From Roseiarcus sp963816065 (GTDB taxonomy: Bacteria; Pseudomonadota; Alphaproteobacteria; Rhizobiales; Beijerinckiaceae): 64,000 nt of DNA. The stretch lies in assembly GCA_963816065.1 (NCBI GenBank), contig CAWFJG010000002.1, forward strand, positions 1-64,000. Direction: 5' to 3'. Below, piece by piece: positions 29,972 to 38,926 of the stretch. The notes under the pieces are model-generated. The model was not told the DNA's origin and searched no databases. It saw only the letters and a program-made list of their open reading frames with translations. Position 1 is the stretch's first letter, and every line of letters begins with the position of its first letter. Both the position numbers and the translations under genes were made by a program.

Positions 29972-30721
29972 ATGAGAAGATTGAGCGAGAAAGTGGCCGT
30001 CATCACCGGCGCGAACAGCGGCATCGGTCTCGCCTCGGCCAAGCTTTTTGCCGCTGAAGGCGCCCGTCTGTTCCTCGCCGCGCGCCGAGAAAAAGAGCTC
30101 GAGGCGGCGGTCGCCATGGTCGGCCACAACGCCCGTGGGGTCCGCTGCGACGTGGCGAACCTTGCCGATCTCGACCATCTCTTCGAGGTTGTCAAAGAGG
30201 AAGCGGAAACGATTGACGTTTTGTTCGCCAACGCGGGCCTCGGCGAGTTTGCCGCGCTCGGGAAGATCAGCGAAAGCCATTTCGACAGAACCTTCGACGT
30301 CAACGTGAAGGGTACTCTCTTCACGGTCCAAAAGGCGCTACCGCTTCTCAGGGACGGCGGCTCGATCATCCTGACCGGCTCCACGACGGCGACGACGGGC
30401 ACGCCCGCGTTCAGCGTCTATAGCGCCAGCAAGGCGGCGGTCCGCAACTTCGCCCGCAGCTGGATCCTCGACCTTGCGCCGCGCAAAATACGGATCAACG
30501 TCCTCGTGCCCGGCGCGACCTCGACTCCCGGCTGGCATGGCCTTTCGACGTCGGACGATGCGCACGCGCAGATGATCCGGTCTGTAGCGTCGGCGACCCC
30601 GCTGGGGCGACTGGCCGACCCGAACGAGGTTGCCAATGCGGCGCTCTTTCTCGCTTCGGATGAAAGCAGTTTCATCACCGGCAGCGAACTGTTCGTTGAT
30701 GGAGGCTCCGCACAAATATAA
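29972..30721 (+). CDS. Short-chain dehydrogenase/reductase (SDR)
   Basis: An intact 249-residue classical SDR with GANSGIG (residues 13-19), the NAG motif (LFANAGLGEF), catalytic serine in ILTGSTTATTG and VYSASKAAVRNF for the Tyr-Lys pair. The tail NALFLASDESSFITGSELFV is typical of the subgroup, shown here as ALFLASDESSFITGSELFVD. It is the last gene of the cassette, 22 bp after the MBL-fold gene, and is probably translated from the same message. It resembles SDRs that are induced under oxidative or electrophile stress in rhizobia, but no substrate can be deduced. Confidence 0.85.
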   Translation: MRRLSEKVAVITGANSGIGLASAKLFAAEGARLFLAARREKELEAAVAMVGHNARGVRCDVANLADLDHLFEVVKEEAETIDVLFANAGLGEFAALGKISESHFDRTFDVNVKGTLFTVQKALPLLRDGGSIILTGSTTATTGTPAFSVYSASKAAVRNFARSWILDLAPRKIRINVLVPGATSTPGWHGLSTSDDAHAQMIRSVASATPLGRLADPNEVANAALFLASDESSFITGSELFVDGGSAQI

Positions 30722-30842
30722 ACTCGAATGAACGGGCAAGGCCGTGCCCGCGCCGGTTTGGATGTCTAGGCGCTGAGGCGCCCGGGAGGAACGGCGCGCA
30801 GACGTTGGTCGGCTCGTAGCCGCTCATGAACGGAGCATCACA

Positions 30843-31127
30843 GTGGCGCCTGACCCACAACGACAGTTCGGCATGGTCCATGCGCTCGGCGAGCAGCCGG
30901 CATTCGAGCCGGGCGACCGAATCCGCATCGCCGAGCGGCGCCCCGTCGGTCACTATCGGGTCCCGACCTACGTGCGCGGCAAATGCGGCGAGATCGAAAT
31001 GGTGATCAAGCCGCCGGCGGTCGATAACGAGGAAGAGGGTTTTGGGCGCAACGCCGGCTTGCGCCGACATTACTACCGTGTCGGGCTTTGTCACGGCAAG
31101 GGTAGCGCGTCTCGCGTCGGCGGGTAA
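30843..31127 (+). pseudogene. Nitrile-hydratase beta-subunit-like SH3 domain gene, cut by an IS6 element
   Basis: The GTG at 30843 follows an ACGGAGC ribosome-binding site. The product contains FEPGDRIRIAERRPVGHYRV followed by TYVRGKCGEIEMVI, the SH3-like barrel of nitrile hydratase and thiocyanate hydrolase subunits. The domain breaks off after RRHYYRV, exactly where the IS6 end begins at 31083; the remaining codons to 31127 are IS sequence. In full-length relatives about 30 more residues follow. The missing part is not found on the far side of the IS. The gene was therefore truncated by an IS-mediated deletion or recombination. Confidence 0.6.
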
Positions 31128-31883
31128 GATGGCGCATGACGATCTCGTTTGCCCGCCACCGGTTCCCTCCTTCGATCATCCGACACGCCGTTTGGCTCTA
31201 TGTCCGTTTCACCCTTAGTTATCGTGACGTCGAAGATCTGCTCGCTGAGCGTGGACTGGATGTCTCGTACGAAACGGTGCGGCGATGGGTCTTGAAATTC
31301 GGGCCGTTGTTCGCCCGTGAACTTCGCCGCCGACGCCTACGGCCAACGGCGCGGTGGCATCTCGACGAGATGGCTGTGACGATTGCGGGCCGGCGGTTCT
31401 GGCTCTGGCGCGCGGTCGATGATGAAGGCGAGGTTCTCGATCTCCTGGTGCAACGACGGCGCGACAAGGCTGCAGCCGTGAAACTGATGCGCATGCTGCT
31501 CAAGAAACAAGGTTTCGCCCCCGATGTGCTGGTGACCGACCAACTGCGCTCCTACGGCGCGGCCAAGTCGGAGATGGGATTGTCGGCTCGCCATGAGCAG
31601 GGCGTGCGGAAGAACAATCGGGCCGAGAATTCGCATCAGCCGACGCGACGACGCGAACGCAAGATGCAGCGGTTCAAATCGCCCGGATCAGCCCAACGGT
31701 TCCTGTCCGTTCACGCCGCCGTCCACAACACGTTCAACCTCCAGCGTCATCTCACGTCCCGCAACACGCTCCGCGTCCTCAGAGACGAAGCGTTCCGGAC
31801 GTGGCGAGCCGCGACGGCAGCATGAGCCCGAGCCGTGGCTTCCGGACTTCGCGTCGCAAATTCAAGTTCCCGTGACAACGCCC
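31083..31883 (+). mobile_element. IS6-family insertion sequence, about 801 bp
   Basis: Terminal inverted repeats are GGGCTTTGTCACGG at 31083-31096 and CCGTGACAACGCCC at 31870-31883 (one mismatch). They flank a single transposase gene, and the length is right for IS6. The 8 bp outside each end differ, so there is no target duplication. The element also separates fragments of two different genes. Both facts suggest that it marks a deletion or recombination junction. Confidence 0.82.
31136..31825 (+). CDS. IS6-family transposase
   Basis: An intact 229-residue DDE transposase. The N-terminal helix-turn-helix reads SYRDVEDLLAERGLDVSYET. The catalytic residues are in WHLDEMAVTI (D), VLVTDQLRSYGAA (D) and NNRAENSHQPTRRRERKMQR (E), the IS6 spacing. 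It inserts by replicative transposition or targeted co-integrate formation. The start lies 53 bp inside the left end. No accessory genes are present. Confidence 0.93.
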   Translation: MTISFARHRFPPSIIRHAVWLYVRFTLSYRDVEDLLAERGLDVSYETVRRWVLKFGPLFARELRRRRLRPTARWHLDEMAVTIAGRRFWLWRAVDDEGEVLDLLVQRRRDKAAAVKLMRMLLKKQGFAPDVLVTDQLRSYGAAKSEMGLSARHEQGVRKNNRAENSHQPTRRRERKMQRFKSPGSAQRFLSVHAAVHNTFNLQRHLTSRNTLRVLRDEAFRTWRAATAA

Positions 31884-32069
31884 GAGCAGCAGGAGAGCGT
31901 CGCCGATCGCCTCGCGCGCGGCGGCAAGCGCCGTGTACGGCGGGATGACGAACACGGCCACGTCGTCGCGAGACGGAGGCGCCAGCGCGAGCAGTTGAGC
32001 GACGTAGGCGCGCGCCTCGGCCGCCGTCATGTTCATCTTCCAGCCCGTGCCGATCCAGAACTTGTCCAA
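31884..32069 (-). pseudogene. Triose-phosphate isomerase-like gene, 5' fragment cut by IS6
   Basis: The first 62 codons read LDKFWIGTGWKMNMTAAEAR, containing the catalytic-lysine motif GTGWKMN of triose-phosphate isomerases, and VAVFVIPPYTALAAAREAIG. This branch resembles the isomerases found in erythritol and related sugar operons rather than the central tpiA. A TTG start at 32069 after GGGAGAGG fits. The gene follows the DeoR regulator by 36 bp and would be co-transcribed, but it ends at the IS6 element at 31883. The active-site histidine and glutamate regions are missing, so it cannot be functional. Confidence 0.68.
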
Positions 32070-32105
32070 ATGCCTCTCCCGGAGCCGCAAGCGCCCGCCC
32101 GCTTT

Positions 32106-32978
32106 TCAGATCTCCACGACGCGGAGGCCGACGCCGTTCTGCCGCAGCGCCTCCGCCTCGGCCGGCGCGACGCCGCCGTCGGTCAGTACGATGTCGAAGT
32201 CCGAAAGGGCGGCCAGCCGGATGAGCGCCGTGACGCCGAATTTGGAACTGTCCACCAGCAGCACGCGCTTGTCCGCGACGCCCATGAGCGCGCGCTTCGT
32301 CTTCACCACGTCTTCCTGCTGGTGGTACGCCACGCCGCTGAAGACGGTCGACGTCGACATGAACAGGGTGTTGGCGCGCAGCGAGTTGATGGCCTGCTCG
32401 CAGACGAAGCCGAAGAAGGCGTTGAACCGTGGGCTGAAGCGGCCGCCCAGACAGATCGTCTCGACGCCGTGAGCCTCTCTCAGCTGTTCGACCACGGTCA
32501 GGCTGTTGGTGATGACGGTCAGCGGCTGCCGCGCGGCGACGAAGGCGGTGAGCCGGCCGGCGGTCGTCGAATCGTCGATGATGATCGCCTGCCCAGGTTC
32601 GATCAGCTCCGCCGCGGCGAAGGCGATCGCCTGCTTCTCGCGCTCCGCGAGGCGCGAGCGATAGAGATAGTTGCTCTCGACCAGATTGGACGAGCGGACC
32701 GTGACCCCGCCGTGCACCCTGCGAACGATGCCCTGGGACGCCAGGAGATCGAGGTCGCGGTGGACCGTCATGCGGCTGACCCGGAACTGGGCCACGAGGT
32801 CGTCGACCTGACCCGAGCCCGTCCGCAGCACCTGCTCGAGCAGCATTCGACGCCGTTCGGACGTTTTGAGCGAACCGGGGCCCGCTTTGTCGATCGTCTC
32901 GGACACGGGAAGGACTGCGTCCTCCTTCTGGCGGAGGGGCGCGGCGCGCACAAAAGGCCGCGGCGCGGCCCACTCCAC
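32106..32978 (-). CDS. DeoR-family sugar-operon repressor
   Basis: An intact DeoR/GlpR-type regulator. The winged helix is TSERRRMLLEQVLRTGSGQV followed by LVAQFRVSRMTVHRDLDLLA and the wing GIVRRVHGGVTV. The sugar-phosphate sensor domain includes IEPGQAIIIDDSTTAGRLTA, TVITNSLTVVEQL, a GGRFSPRFNAFFG block and DSSKFGVTALIRLAALSDFD. Such proteins are released from DNA by a phosphorylated sugar. It is divergent from the dehydrogenase-isomerase-ABC-kinase operon and upstream of the truncated triose-phosphate isomerase gene. The start is uncertain: the frame opens at 32978, but the helix-turn-helix begins about 38 residues later and a GTG about 24 codons in is possible. Confidence 0.88.
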   Translation of the reverse strand: MEWAAPRPFVRAAPLRQKEDAVLPVSETIDKAGPGSLKTSERRRMLLEQVLRTGSGQVDDLVAQFRVSRMTVHRDLDLLASQGIVRRVHGGVTVRSSNLVESNYLYRSRLAEREKQAIAFAAAELIEPGQAIIIDDSTTAGRLTAFVAARQPLTVITNSLTVVEQLREAHGVETICLGGRFSPRFNAFFGFVCEQAINSLRANTLFMSTSTVFSGVAYHQQEDVVKTKRALMGVADKRVLLVDSSKFGVTALIRLAALSDFDIVLTDGGVAPAEAEALRQNGVGLRVVEI

Positions 32979-32991
32979 AATGCGACGAATC

Positions 32992-33026
32992 TAACATGCA
33001 TGTAACACAAGCCGCGCCGTTGTCAA
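32992..33026 (-). promoter_or_regulatory. Candidate deoR promoter and operator
   Basis: On the minus strand a TTGACA hexamer (33026-33021) lies 16-17 bp from a weak -10 that overlaps the near-palindrome TAACATGCATGTAA (32992-33005), whose core ACATGCATGT is perfectly symmetrical. A symmetrical site over the regulator's own -10 would be a natural place for autorepression. Both assignments rest on pattern and position only. Confidence 0.4.
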
Positions 33027-33154
33027 CATCAGAAAACGCGGCGCGGGAGCTGCGCACGACCGCCACCGCTGCCGCCGCGACCAGATTTGGGACACCATTT
33101 GCGTGATTATTTGCGCCGGGTGCACACACGGCGTCATCCTCATCACATCATCTG

Positions 33155-33183
33155 TTGACTTTGGTCACATTTTGGCGTTACGT
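33155..33183 (+). promoter_or_regulatory. Candidate sigma-70 promoter of the sugar operon
   Basis: TTGACT (33155-33160), a 17-bp spacer and TTACGT (33178-33183) lie in the 544-bp region between deoR and the dehydrogenase gene, pointing into the operon. The -35 is good and the -10 poor. A leader of about 330 bp with no recognised riboswitch would follow. Confidence 0.35.
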
Positions 33184-33522
33184 TCTGGGCTGCGAGATGT
33201 TCGCGTTGCGGCGACGACAGCGGTTGCCGCCACGCCGCATAGCGGCCAAGACAGCATCGACGACGCGCACGGGCGCGAGGACGCGCGAGGGGCGCGATGC
33301 CGCCGGGTTGATCGCGAGGAAAACGTCAGGCGCTGCGGTGGCGAACGCGATGGCCAGCCGAGGACTTAGAGACCTTACCGACCCGCCGCCCGGCCGTTGC
33401 ATCGCCGTATTCTCCAACTGTCGACGCGCTCAGGCCCGCGGCCGCCCTAGCAACGCGCCCCGGCGGCGCTTCGCCGTGAGCGCTTGAGGCCGTCGCCCCC
33501 ACGCAAAACCAAGGAGCGAAGG

Positions 33523-34398
33523 ATGGACATCGGGTTTCTCGGTCTCGGAACGATGGGACGCGGCATGGTCCGCAACCTCCTGCGGGCTGGGCACAACGTA
33601 ACGGTCTGGAACCGCAGCCCCGCGGAGGCGCCTCCGGAGCTCGCCGCGGCGAGGCGCGCGGGATCGATCGCCGAAGCCGTCAGCGGCAAGACCCGCGTTT
33701 TCGTCTGCGTTACGGGCCCAGTCGCGCAGCGAGCCGTGCTCGAAGGTCCCGACGGCGCCGTCGCGCATCTCGCCAGGGGGGCGATCGTCGCGGACGCCAC
33801 CACCACCGCGCCGGAGATCGCCAGACGCATGGCCGAAGCCGTGGCGGCCGTCGGAGCGACCTATCTCGACACGCCCGTGTTCGGCAGCAAGGGCGAGGCG
33901 TGGGAAGGTAAGCTCGACTTCGTCTGCGGTGGGCCGGAGGCCGCGTTCAAGGACCTGAAGCCGCTGCTCGAGCCGCTCGCCGCCAGCATCCACTATATGG
34001 GCGGGTCAGGTGCCGGCGCCTCGATGAAGCTCGTCGGCAACCTCCTGGTCGCCGCGCAGATCGAGTCTCTCGGCGAAGCTCTGTCGATGGCGACCAAGGC
34101 CGGACTCGACGGCGCGGCGGTGATGGGCGTCCTCGACGTCGCCGACTACAGCTCCCTGCTCATCCGCAACCTCGGCCGGGCGAGCCTCGCGCGCAACTTC
34201 GCCCCGTCCTTCTACCTCAAGCACATGCTGAAGGACGCGCGGCTGATCGGGGACTTCGCCAGGACGCTGGGCGTGCCGGTTCCGGTGGCCTCGGCGATCG
34301 CCGAGATGTACCAGGCGGCGCTGAACGCGGGAGACGGCGAGTTGAACGCCTCGGCCCTGCACAAGCTCCAGTTCCGGCAGGCCGGGATCGCCGAGTGA
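33523..34398 (+). CDS. Beta-hydroxyacid dehydrogenase (3-hydroxyisobutyrate/threonate dehydrogenase-like)
   Basis: An intact 291-residue NAD(P)-dependent enzyme. It starts at ATG 33523 after AAGGAGCG. The Rossmann motif is GFLGLGTMGRGMV (residues 4-16), the substrate loop is DTPVFGSKGEAWEG (residues 116-129), and the catalytic lysine sits in GAGASMKLVGNLL (Lys169). The family oxidises 3-hydroxyisobutyrate, tartronate semialdehyde, L-threonate or similar acids. As the first gene of a DeoR-controlled sugar operon, a polyol-acid or sugar-acid substrate is more likely than valine breakdown. It is separated by 43 bp from the isomerase-like gene. Confidence 0.85.
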   Translation: MDIGFLGLGTMGRGMVRNLLRAGHNVTVWNRSPAEAPPELAAARRAGSIAEAVSGKTRVFVCVTGPVAQRAVLEGPDGAVAHLARGAIVADATTTAPEIARRMAEAVAAVGATYLDTPVFGSKGEAWEGKLDFVCGGPEAAFKDLKPLLEPLAASIHYMGGSGAGASMKLVGNLLVAAQIESLGEALSMATKAGLDGAAVMGVLDVADYSSLLIRNLGRASLARNFAPSFYLKHMLKDARLIGDFARTLGVPVPVASAIAEMYQAALNAGDGELNASALHKLQFRQAGIAE

Positions 34399-34441
34399 GC
34401 GGGTTCCCGCGCGCGCCGGCCCCGGCAGAAAGGACAGGATC

Positions 34442-35857
34442 ATGGCTAATCGCAAGATGACGATGGGCGTCATCGTCGGCAACCGCGGCTTCTTTCCGGA
34501 CGTCCTGGCCAAGACCGGCCGGGAAGACATCATCGAGGCGCTGGCGCGGGCGGGCATGGACGCGGTCGTGCTCAATCCCGCGCAGAGCAAGTACGGCGCG
34601 GTCGAGACCCACGAGGAGGCCAAGCGTTGCGCCGAGCTCTTCCGCGCCAATGCCGCCGCAATCGACGGGGTGATCGTGACCCTGCCGAACTTCGGCGACG
34701 AGCGGGGGGTCGCGGAGGCGCTGCGGCTCGCCAACCTGGGCGTGCCGGTGCTCGTGCAGGCCACGCCCGACGCCGCGGGCAGGATGACGCCGCAGACGCG
34801 GCGCGACAGCTTCTGTGGCAAGCTCTCCGTCTGCAACAACCTGCGGCAGTTCCGCATTCCGTTCTCGCTGACGACCGAGCACACCGCGGCGCTGGATTCG
34901 GACGTGTTCCGCGCCGACCTCGAGCGCTTCGCGGCCGTCTGCCGCATCGTCAAGGGCATGAGGAACCTCAAAATCGGCTGCATCGGCGCGCGCCCGGCCG
35001 CCTTCAACACGGTCCGCTACAGCGAGCGCATCCTCGAGGCGCACGGCATCTCGGTCGAGACCGTCGACCTGTCCGAGATCTTCGGCCGCATCGACCGCCT
35101 CGCCGACGACGATCCGGCCGTGACGGCGAAAGTGGCGGAGGTCCGCGACTACGTCCGCACGGCGGCGCCGCCGAAGGCGATGCTCCGCATCGCCAAGCTC
35201 GCGCTCGTCGTCGCCGACTGGATGCGGCGCGTCGACGTGTCGGTTAGCGCCATCCAGTGCTGGACGTCGATGCAGGAGAACCTCGGCGTCATGCCCTGCA
35301 CGGTCATGAGCATGATGAGCAACGGCCTCATGTCGAGCGCCTGCGAGGCGGACGTCGGCGGCACGCTCAGCATGCACGCGCTGGCGCTCGCCGCCGAGAG
35401 CCCGAGCGCGCTGCTCGACTGGAACAACAACTACGGCTCCAATCCCGACAAGGCGGTCTGCTTTCATTGCTCGAACCTGCCCAAGAGCTTCTTCGCCGAG
35501 GCGCAGATGCGGCCGGCCGACATCCTGGCGACGGCGGTCGGCGAAGCCAACGCGCAAGGGGCGATGGCGGGCGTGATCAAGGCGAGCCCGATGACCTTCG
35601 CGCGCATCTCGACCGACGACGTCTGCGGAAAAATCCGCGGCTACGTCGGCGAGGGCCGGTTCACCTCGGATCCGCTCGACACCTTCGGCGGCGCCGGCGT
35701 GGTCGAGATCCCGGGCCTTCAGGCGCTGATGCGCTTCATCTGCGAGAACGGTTTCGAGCACCACGTCGCGGCGAGCATGTCGAACGTCGCCGAGGCGGTG
35801 CACGAGGCGGGATCGAAGTACCTCGGCTGGGAGATGGCCTTTCATCGGGCCGCCTGA
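34442..35857 (+). CDS. L-fucose/L-arabinose isomerase-family protein
   Basis: An intact 471-residue protein of the fucose/arabinose isomerase superfamily. It begins MANRKMTMGVIVGNRGFFPD. Typical blocks are DGVIVTLPNFGDERGV, the domain-two stretch KIGCIGARPAAFNTVRYSER, and AIQCWTSMQENLGVMPCTVM. EADVGGTLSMHALALAAESP and CFHCSNLPKSFF carry candidate metal ligands (Glu, Asp, His). Classical enzymes interconvert aldoses and ketoses with Mn2+. This shorter branch has no assigned substrate. It lies between the dehydrogenase gene and the ABC-transporter genes, so it probably isomerises the imported sugar or its phosphate. Confidence 0.82.
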   Translation: MANRKMTMGVIVGNRGFFPDVLAKTGREDIIEALARAGMDAVVLNPAQSKYGAVETHEEAKRCAELFRANAAAIDGVIVTLPNFGDERGVAEALRLANLGVPVLVQATPDAAGRMTPQTRRDSFCGKLSVCNNLRQFRIPFSLTTEHTAALDSDVFRADLERFAAVCRIVKGMRNLKIGCIGARPAAFNTVRYSERILEAHGISVETVDLSEIFGRIDRLADDDPAVTAKVAEVRDYVRTAAPPKAMLRIAKLALVVADWMRRVDVSVSAIQCWTSMQENLGVMPCTVMSMMSNGLMSSACEADVGGTLSMHALALAAESPSALLDWNNNYGSNPDKAVCFHCSNLPKSFFAEAQMRPADILATAVGEANAQGAMAGVIKASPMTFARISTDDVCGKIRGYVGEGRFTSDPLDTFGGAGVVEIPGLQALMRFICENGFEHHVAASMSNVAEAVHEAGSKYLGWEMAFHRAA

Positions 35858-36083
35858 CGGAAGGCCGGTCGGCGGAACGGAACGCCTGCCGGCGCCCCTA
35901 TTCCAGGTTCAGCGAGTTTCAGGGAAGTCCTGGACTCGATCGACGCCTCTTGGGTAAGCAATGCGAGGATAAAACGTGCGCTTCGTCGTATCAAGGAAAG
36001 GTTTTTTCTTATGCGGCGCCTTGACACATTGACTTCTGCTCGGATCGCGAGATCATGAACAGTAGGGTAGGGAGGTAGTGACC

Positions 36084-37266
36084 ATGAATACATCGTCAGA
36101 CCCTGATAAGATCCAGAAGGCCAAACGTCGACTTTCGCAAGTCTGCGAACACGACAGCGTCCAGCGGGAGGCGAGCGAGATCATCGCAAGCAGAGGCGTC
36201 AAAGGGTTGGCCGACGCCGCCGCGTCCCGCCTGGATCGCCGGTCTTTCATGACGGCGATGACCGGCGCCGCCGCAACGCTCGGCGTGATGAACCTCGCCG
36301 GTTCCGAGGCCCGCGCCGCCGAGGCGCAGCTGCCGCCGCTGCAATACAAGGCGGTCCACAGCTCGATCGGCTTGTCGATCTTCTGGACGCAGGCCGGCGC
36401 CCAACCCTGATCAATCTCGGCCGGATCCTCGGGATCGACTACAAGATCCTCGACGGCAAGCTCAACGTCGAGGAGCAGCGCCGGCAGATGGAAGGCATCG
36501 CCAGCAACGCCAAGGAGTACGACCTCGTCTCCATCCAGCCGAACGCGATCGGCGCCTTCACCGAGCCGTGCAAGCGGATCATCGCGGCCGGCGTGCCGCT
36601 GGTGGACATCGACACCCGTCTGACCCCGAAGATCGAGGAGCTGGACATCCTGTGCTTCACCGAGCCCGATAACGACTATATGGGCGCGGCCGTCGACCGA
36701 GCAGATCTGCGCCGCCATCAACTACGAGGGCGGCATCGTCGAGACCCAAGGCATGCTCACGCATACCGGCGCCCAAGGCCGTCACCGCGGCTTCGAAAGC
36801 GTGGTCAAGAAGTACCCGAAGATCACGGTGCTCGATCAGACCCCGGCCAACTGGGATCCCAACCGGGTTCGCGAGACCTGGGACAACCTGCTCGTCAAGT
36901 ACGGCAACAAGATCAAGGCCGGCTTCTTCCACAACGACGACATGGCGCTCGCCGCCCAGTCTGCCTGCACGTCCGCCGGGTTCGAGGCGGGCGCCAAGGG
37001 CATCGTCCTCGGCGGGCGTCGACGCGGTCAAGCCGGCGTTGGAGCAGTTCCAGAAGGGCCGGCTGTACGCCACCGTCGCCAACCCCCCGGGACGCGACCA
37101 TGGGTTCGGCTTGTGGGCGGCCTACTATCACATCGCTCGCGGCGAGAAGGCCGGGAGCAATCCGAAGTACATCAGCTGCGACGGCCCGCTCTACTCGCGC
37201 GCCGATCCGTTGATCGACGAAAAGGTCGTGAGCGGCATGTGGCTCTCCGACCACTACCTCATCTGA
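36084..37266 (+). CDS. Sugar ABC transporter substrate-binding protein (ribose type), frameshifted
   Basis: The start at ATG 36084 follows AGGGAGG. A Tat-type signal is present (LDRRSFMTAMTGAAATLGVM ending AEA). After a frame change near 36,400 the binding-protein fold reads KILDGKLNVEEQRRQMEGIA, YDLVSIQPNAIGAFTEPCKR and AAGVPLVDIDTRL. Further changes near 36,695 and 37,015 lead to GMLTHTGAQGRHRGFESVVK, AGFFHNDDMALAAQSACTSA and the end VSGMWLSDHYLI. The fold is that of PF13407-type ribose/rhizopine-binding proteins. Corrected length is about 394 residues. It delivers the substrate to the permease and ATPase encoded immediately downstream. Confidence 0.8.
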
Positions 37267-37308
37267 CGGATCGAATCGCTCCCGCCGCCGGTCCATCCGG
37301 CGGCAGGA

Positions 37309-38905
37309 GTGAATCGAAATGGTTTTCGAACAGCGATGGAACGCCGAGAGAGTTCTCGGGTGAGCGCGCATCAGTCACGAACCGTCCTGGAGATGAAGGG
37401 CATCTCCAAGGCGTTTGGCGGCGTCCTGGCCCTGAATCGCGTCGACTTCGATCTTCGAGCCGGCGAGGTTCAGGGACTTGTCGGCGTGAACGGCGCGGGC
37501 AAGAGCACGCTGATGAAGATCCTGGCCGGCGCCCATGCCGACCACGAGGGGACGATCCGGGTCAACGGCGAAATCGCCAAATTCAGAAGCCCGCGAGACG
37601 CCATGCGGCACGGGGTCGGGATCGTCTACCAGGAGCTCAGCGTCATCGATTGCCTGAGCGTGGCCGAGAACATCGTGTTCGGCGACTACACCACCCAACC
37701 GGGGCGGCTGATCGACTGGGACGCGATAAACCGGGAAGCGCGCGAGAGTTTGGAGCGGTTCGGCTTCGGTCACATTCGCGTCTCGCGCGAACTGGGCGCG
37801 TACGAATTCGCCATCAAGCAGATCGTCGAGATCGTCAAGGTCGTCCGAGCGGCGCGAAGATCATCATCCTCGACGAGCCAACCTCGGGCATCTCGCGCGA
37901 GGAGATCGTCAAGCTGTTCGCGGTCATCCGCCAACTCAAGGACGAGGGCAAGTCGATCATCTACATCTCGCATCATCTCGACGAGGTGCTGGAGATTTCC
38001 GACCGGGTCACCATCCTGCGCGACGGGCAGCTGGTCGACGTCCTTCAGGCTGGCGATTGCTCCAAGCGGACGCTCGTCGAGAAGATCCTCGGCAAGAGCG
38101 GGGACGAGTTCGCCCGGAAGGACCCCAGGGCCAGCGTCACGCTACCGCCCGCGCGAGGCGCTGGATCGGCTGCCGACGTGCCTCGAGGTCGAGAGCCTCA
38201 CCGTGGACCGGGCGTTCGCCGATGTGAGCTTCCGGGCCCGCTACGGCGAGGTCGTGGGCCTGCACGGGCTGGTCGGCTCCGGCCACTCGGAAGTCGGGGA
38301 GTGCCTGTTCGGGCTGCTTCAGCGGGCATCGGGGCCGGGTCGACGCTCGACGGGAAGCCTGATGAAGCTGAGGTCGCCGCAGGAGGCCAGGAAGGCGGGC
38401 ATCGGCTTCCTGTCCGACGACCGTTCGCAAGAACCTGGTCTACGCGCAGACGATCTTCGCAACACGACCCTTCCCGTGCTCAAGGAGCTCTTTCAGAATT
38501 ACCTCCTCGGATTCGTCCTGCGCCGCCGGGTCGAGATCGACGTCACGCGCCGCCACATGGCGGACCTGAGGATCAAGGCGAATTCGCCGGAAGTGCTGGT
38601 CGATTCCCTGAGCGGCGGAAACATCCAGAAGGTCTGCCTGAGCAAGTGGCTGACCTACCTTCCGAAGCTCCTCGTCCTGACCGAGCCCAGGAAAGGGATC
38701 GACGTGCAGAGCGAAGGCCGAGATCGCTGATTATATTAATGAATTGAAAGCAAAAGGAACGTTTGCATCATCGTCATTTCGATGGAAGCCGAAACGATCA
38801 TGGATATGTGTGATCGCATCCTCGTGTTCTCCAAAGGCGAGAATGAAGAAAGAGTTCTGTGGCGACACGGTAAGCGAAGCCATACTACTGGAGGCGCCGT
38901 GTTGA
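37309..38905 (+). CDS. Sugar ABC transporter double ATPase (RbsA/XylG type), frameshifted
   Basis: Two nucleotide-binding domains in tandem. The first has Walker A VGVNGAGKSTLMKILAG and, after a frame change near 37,850, Walker B KIIILDEPTSGISREEIVK. The second (after another change near 38,130) shows the degenerate phosphate loop HGLVGSGHSEVGECLFG usual in this family, FLSDDRSQEPGL, the signature SLSGGNIQKVCLSKWL and a final block VISMEAETIMDMCDRILVFS after changes near 38,700 and 38,765. The stop is TGA at 38905. The start is uncertain (GTG 37309, ATG 37336 or GTG about 37,360). The family energises ribose, xylose or autoinducer-type transporters. It lies between the binding protein and the permease. 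Confidence 0.82.
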
Positions 38906-38926
38906 ACTGACAGTGCGGCGGGAACT

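Noticed and set aside
31075..31891. A target-site duplication around the IS6 element
   Set aside because: The 8 bp outside the left end (ACCGTGTC) and right end (GAGCAGCA) do not match.
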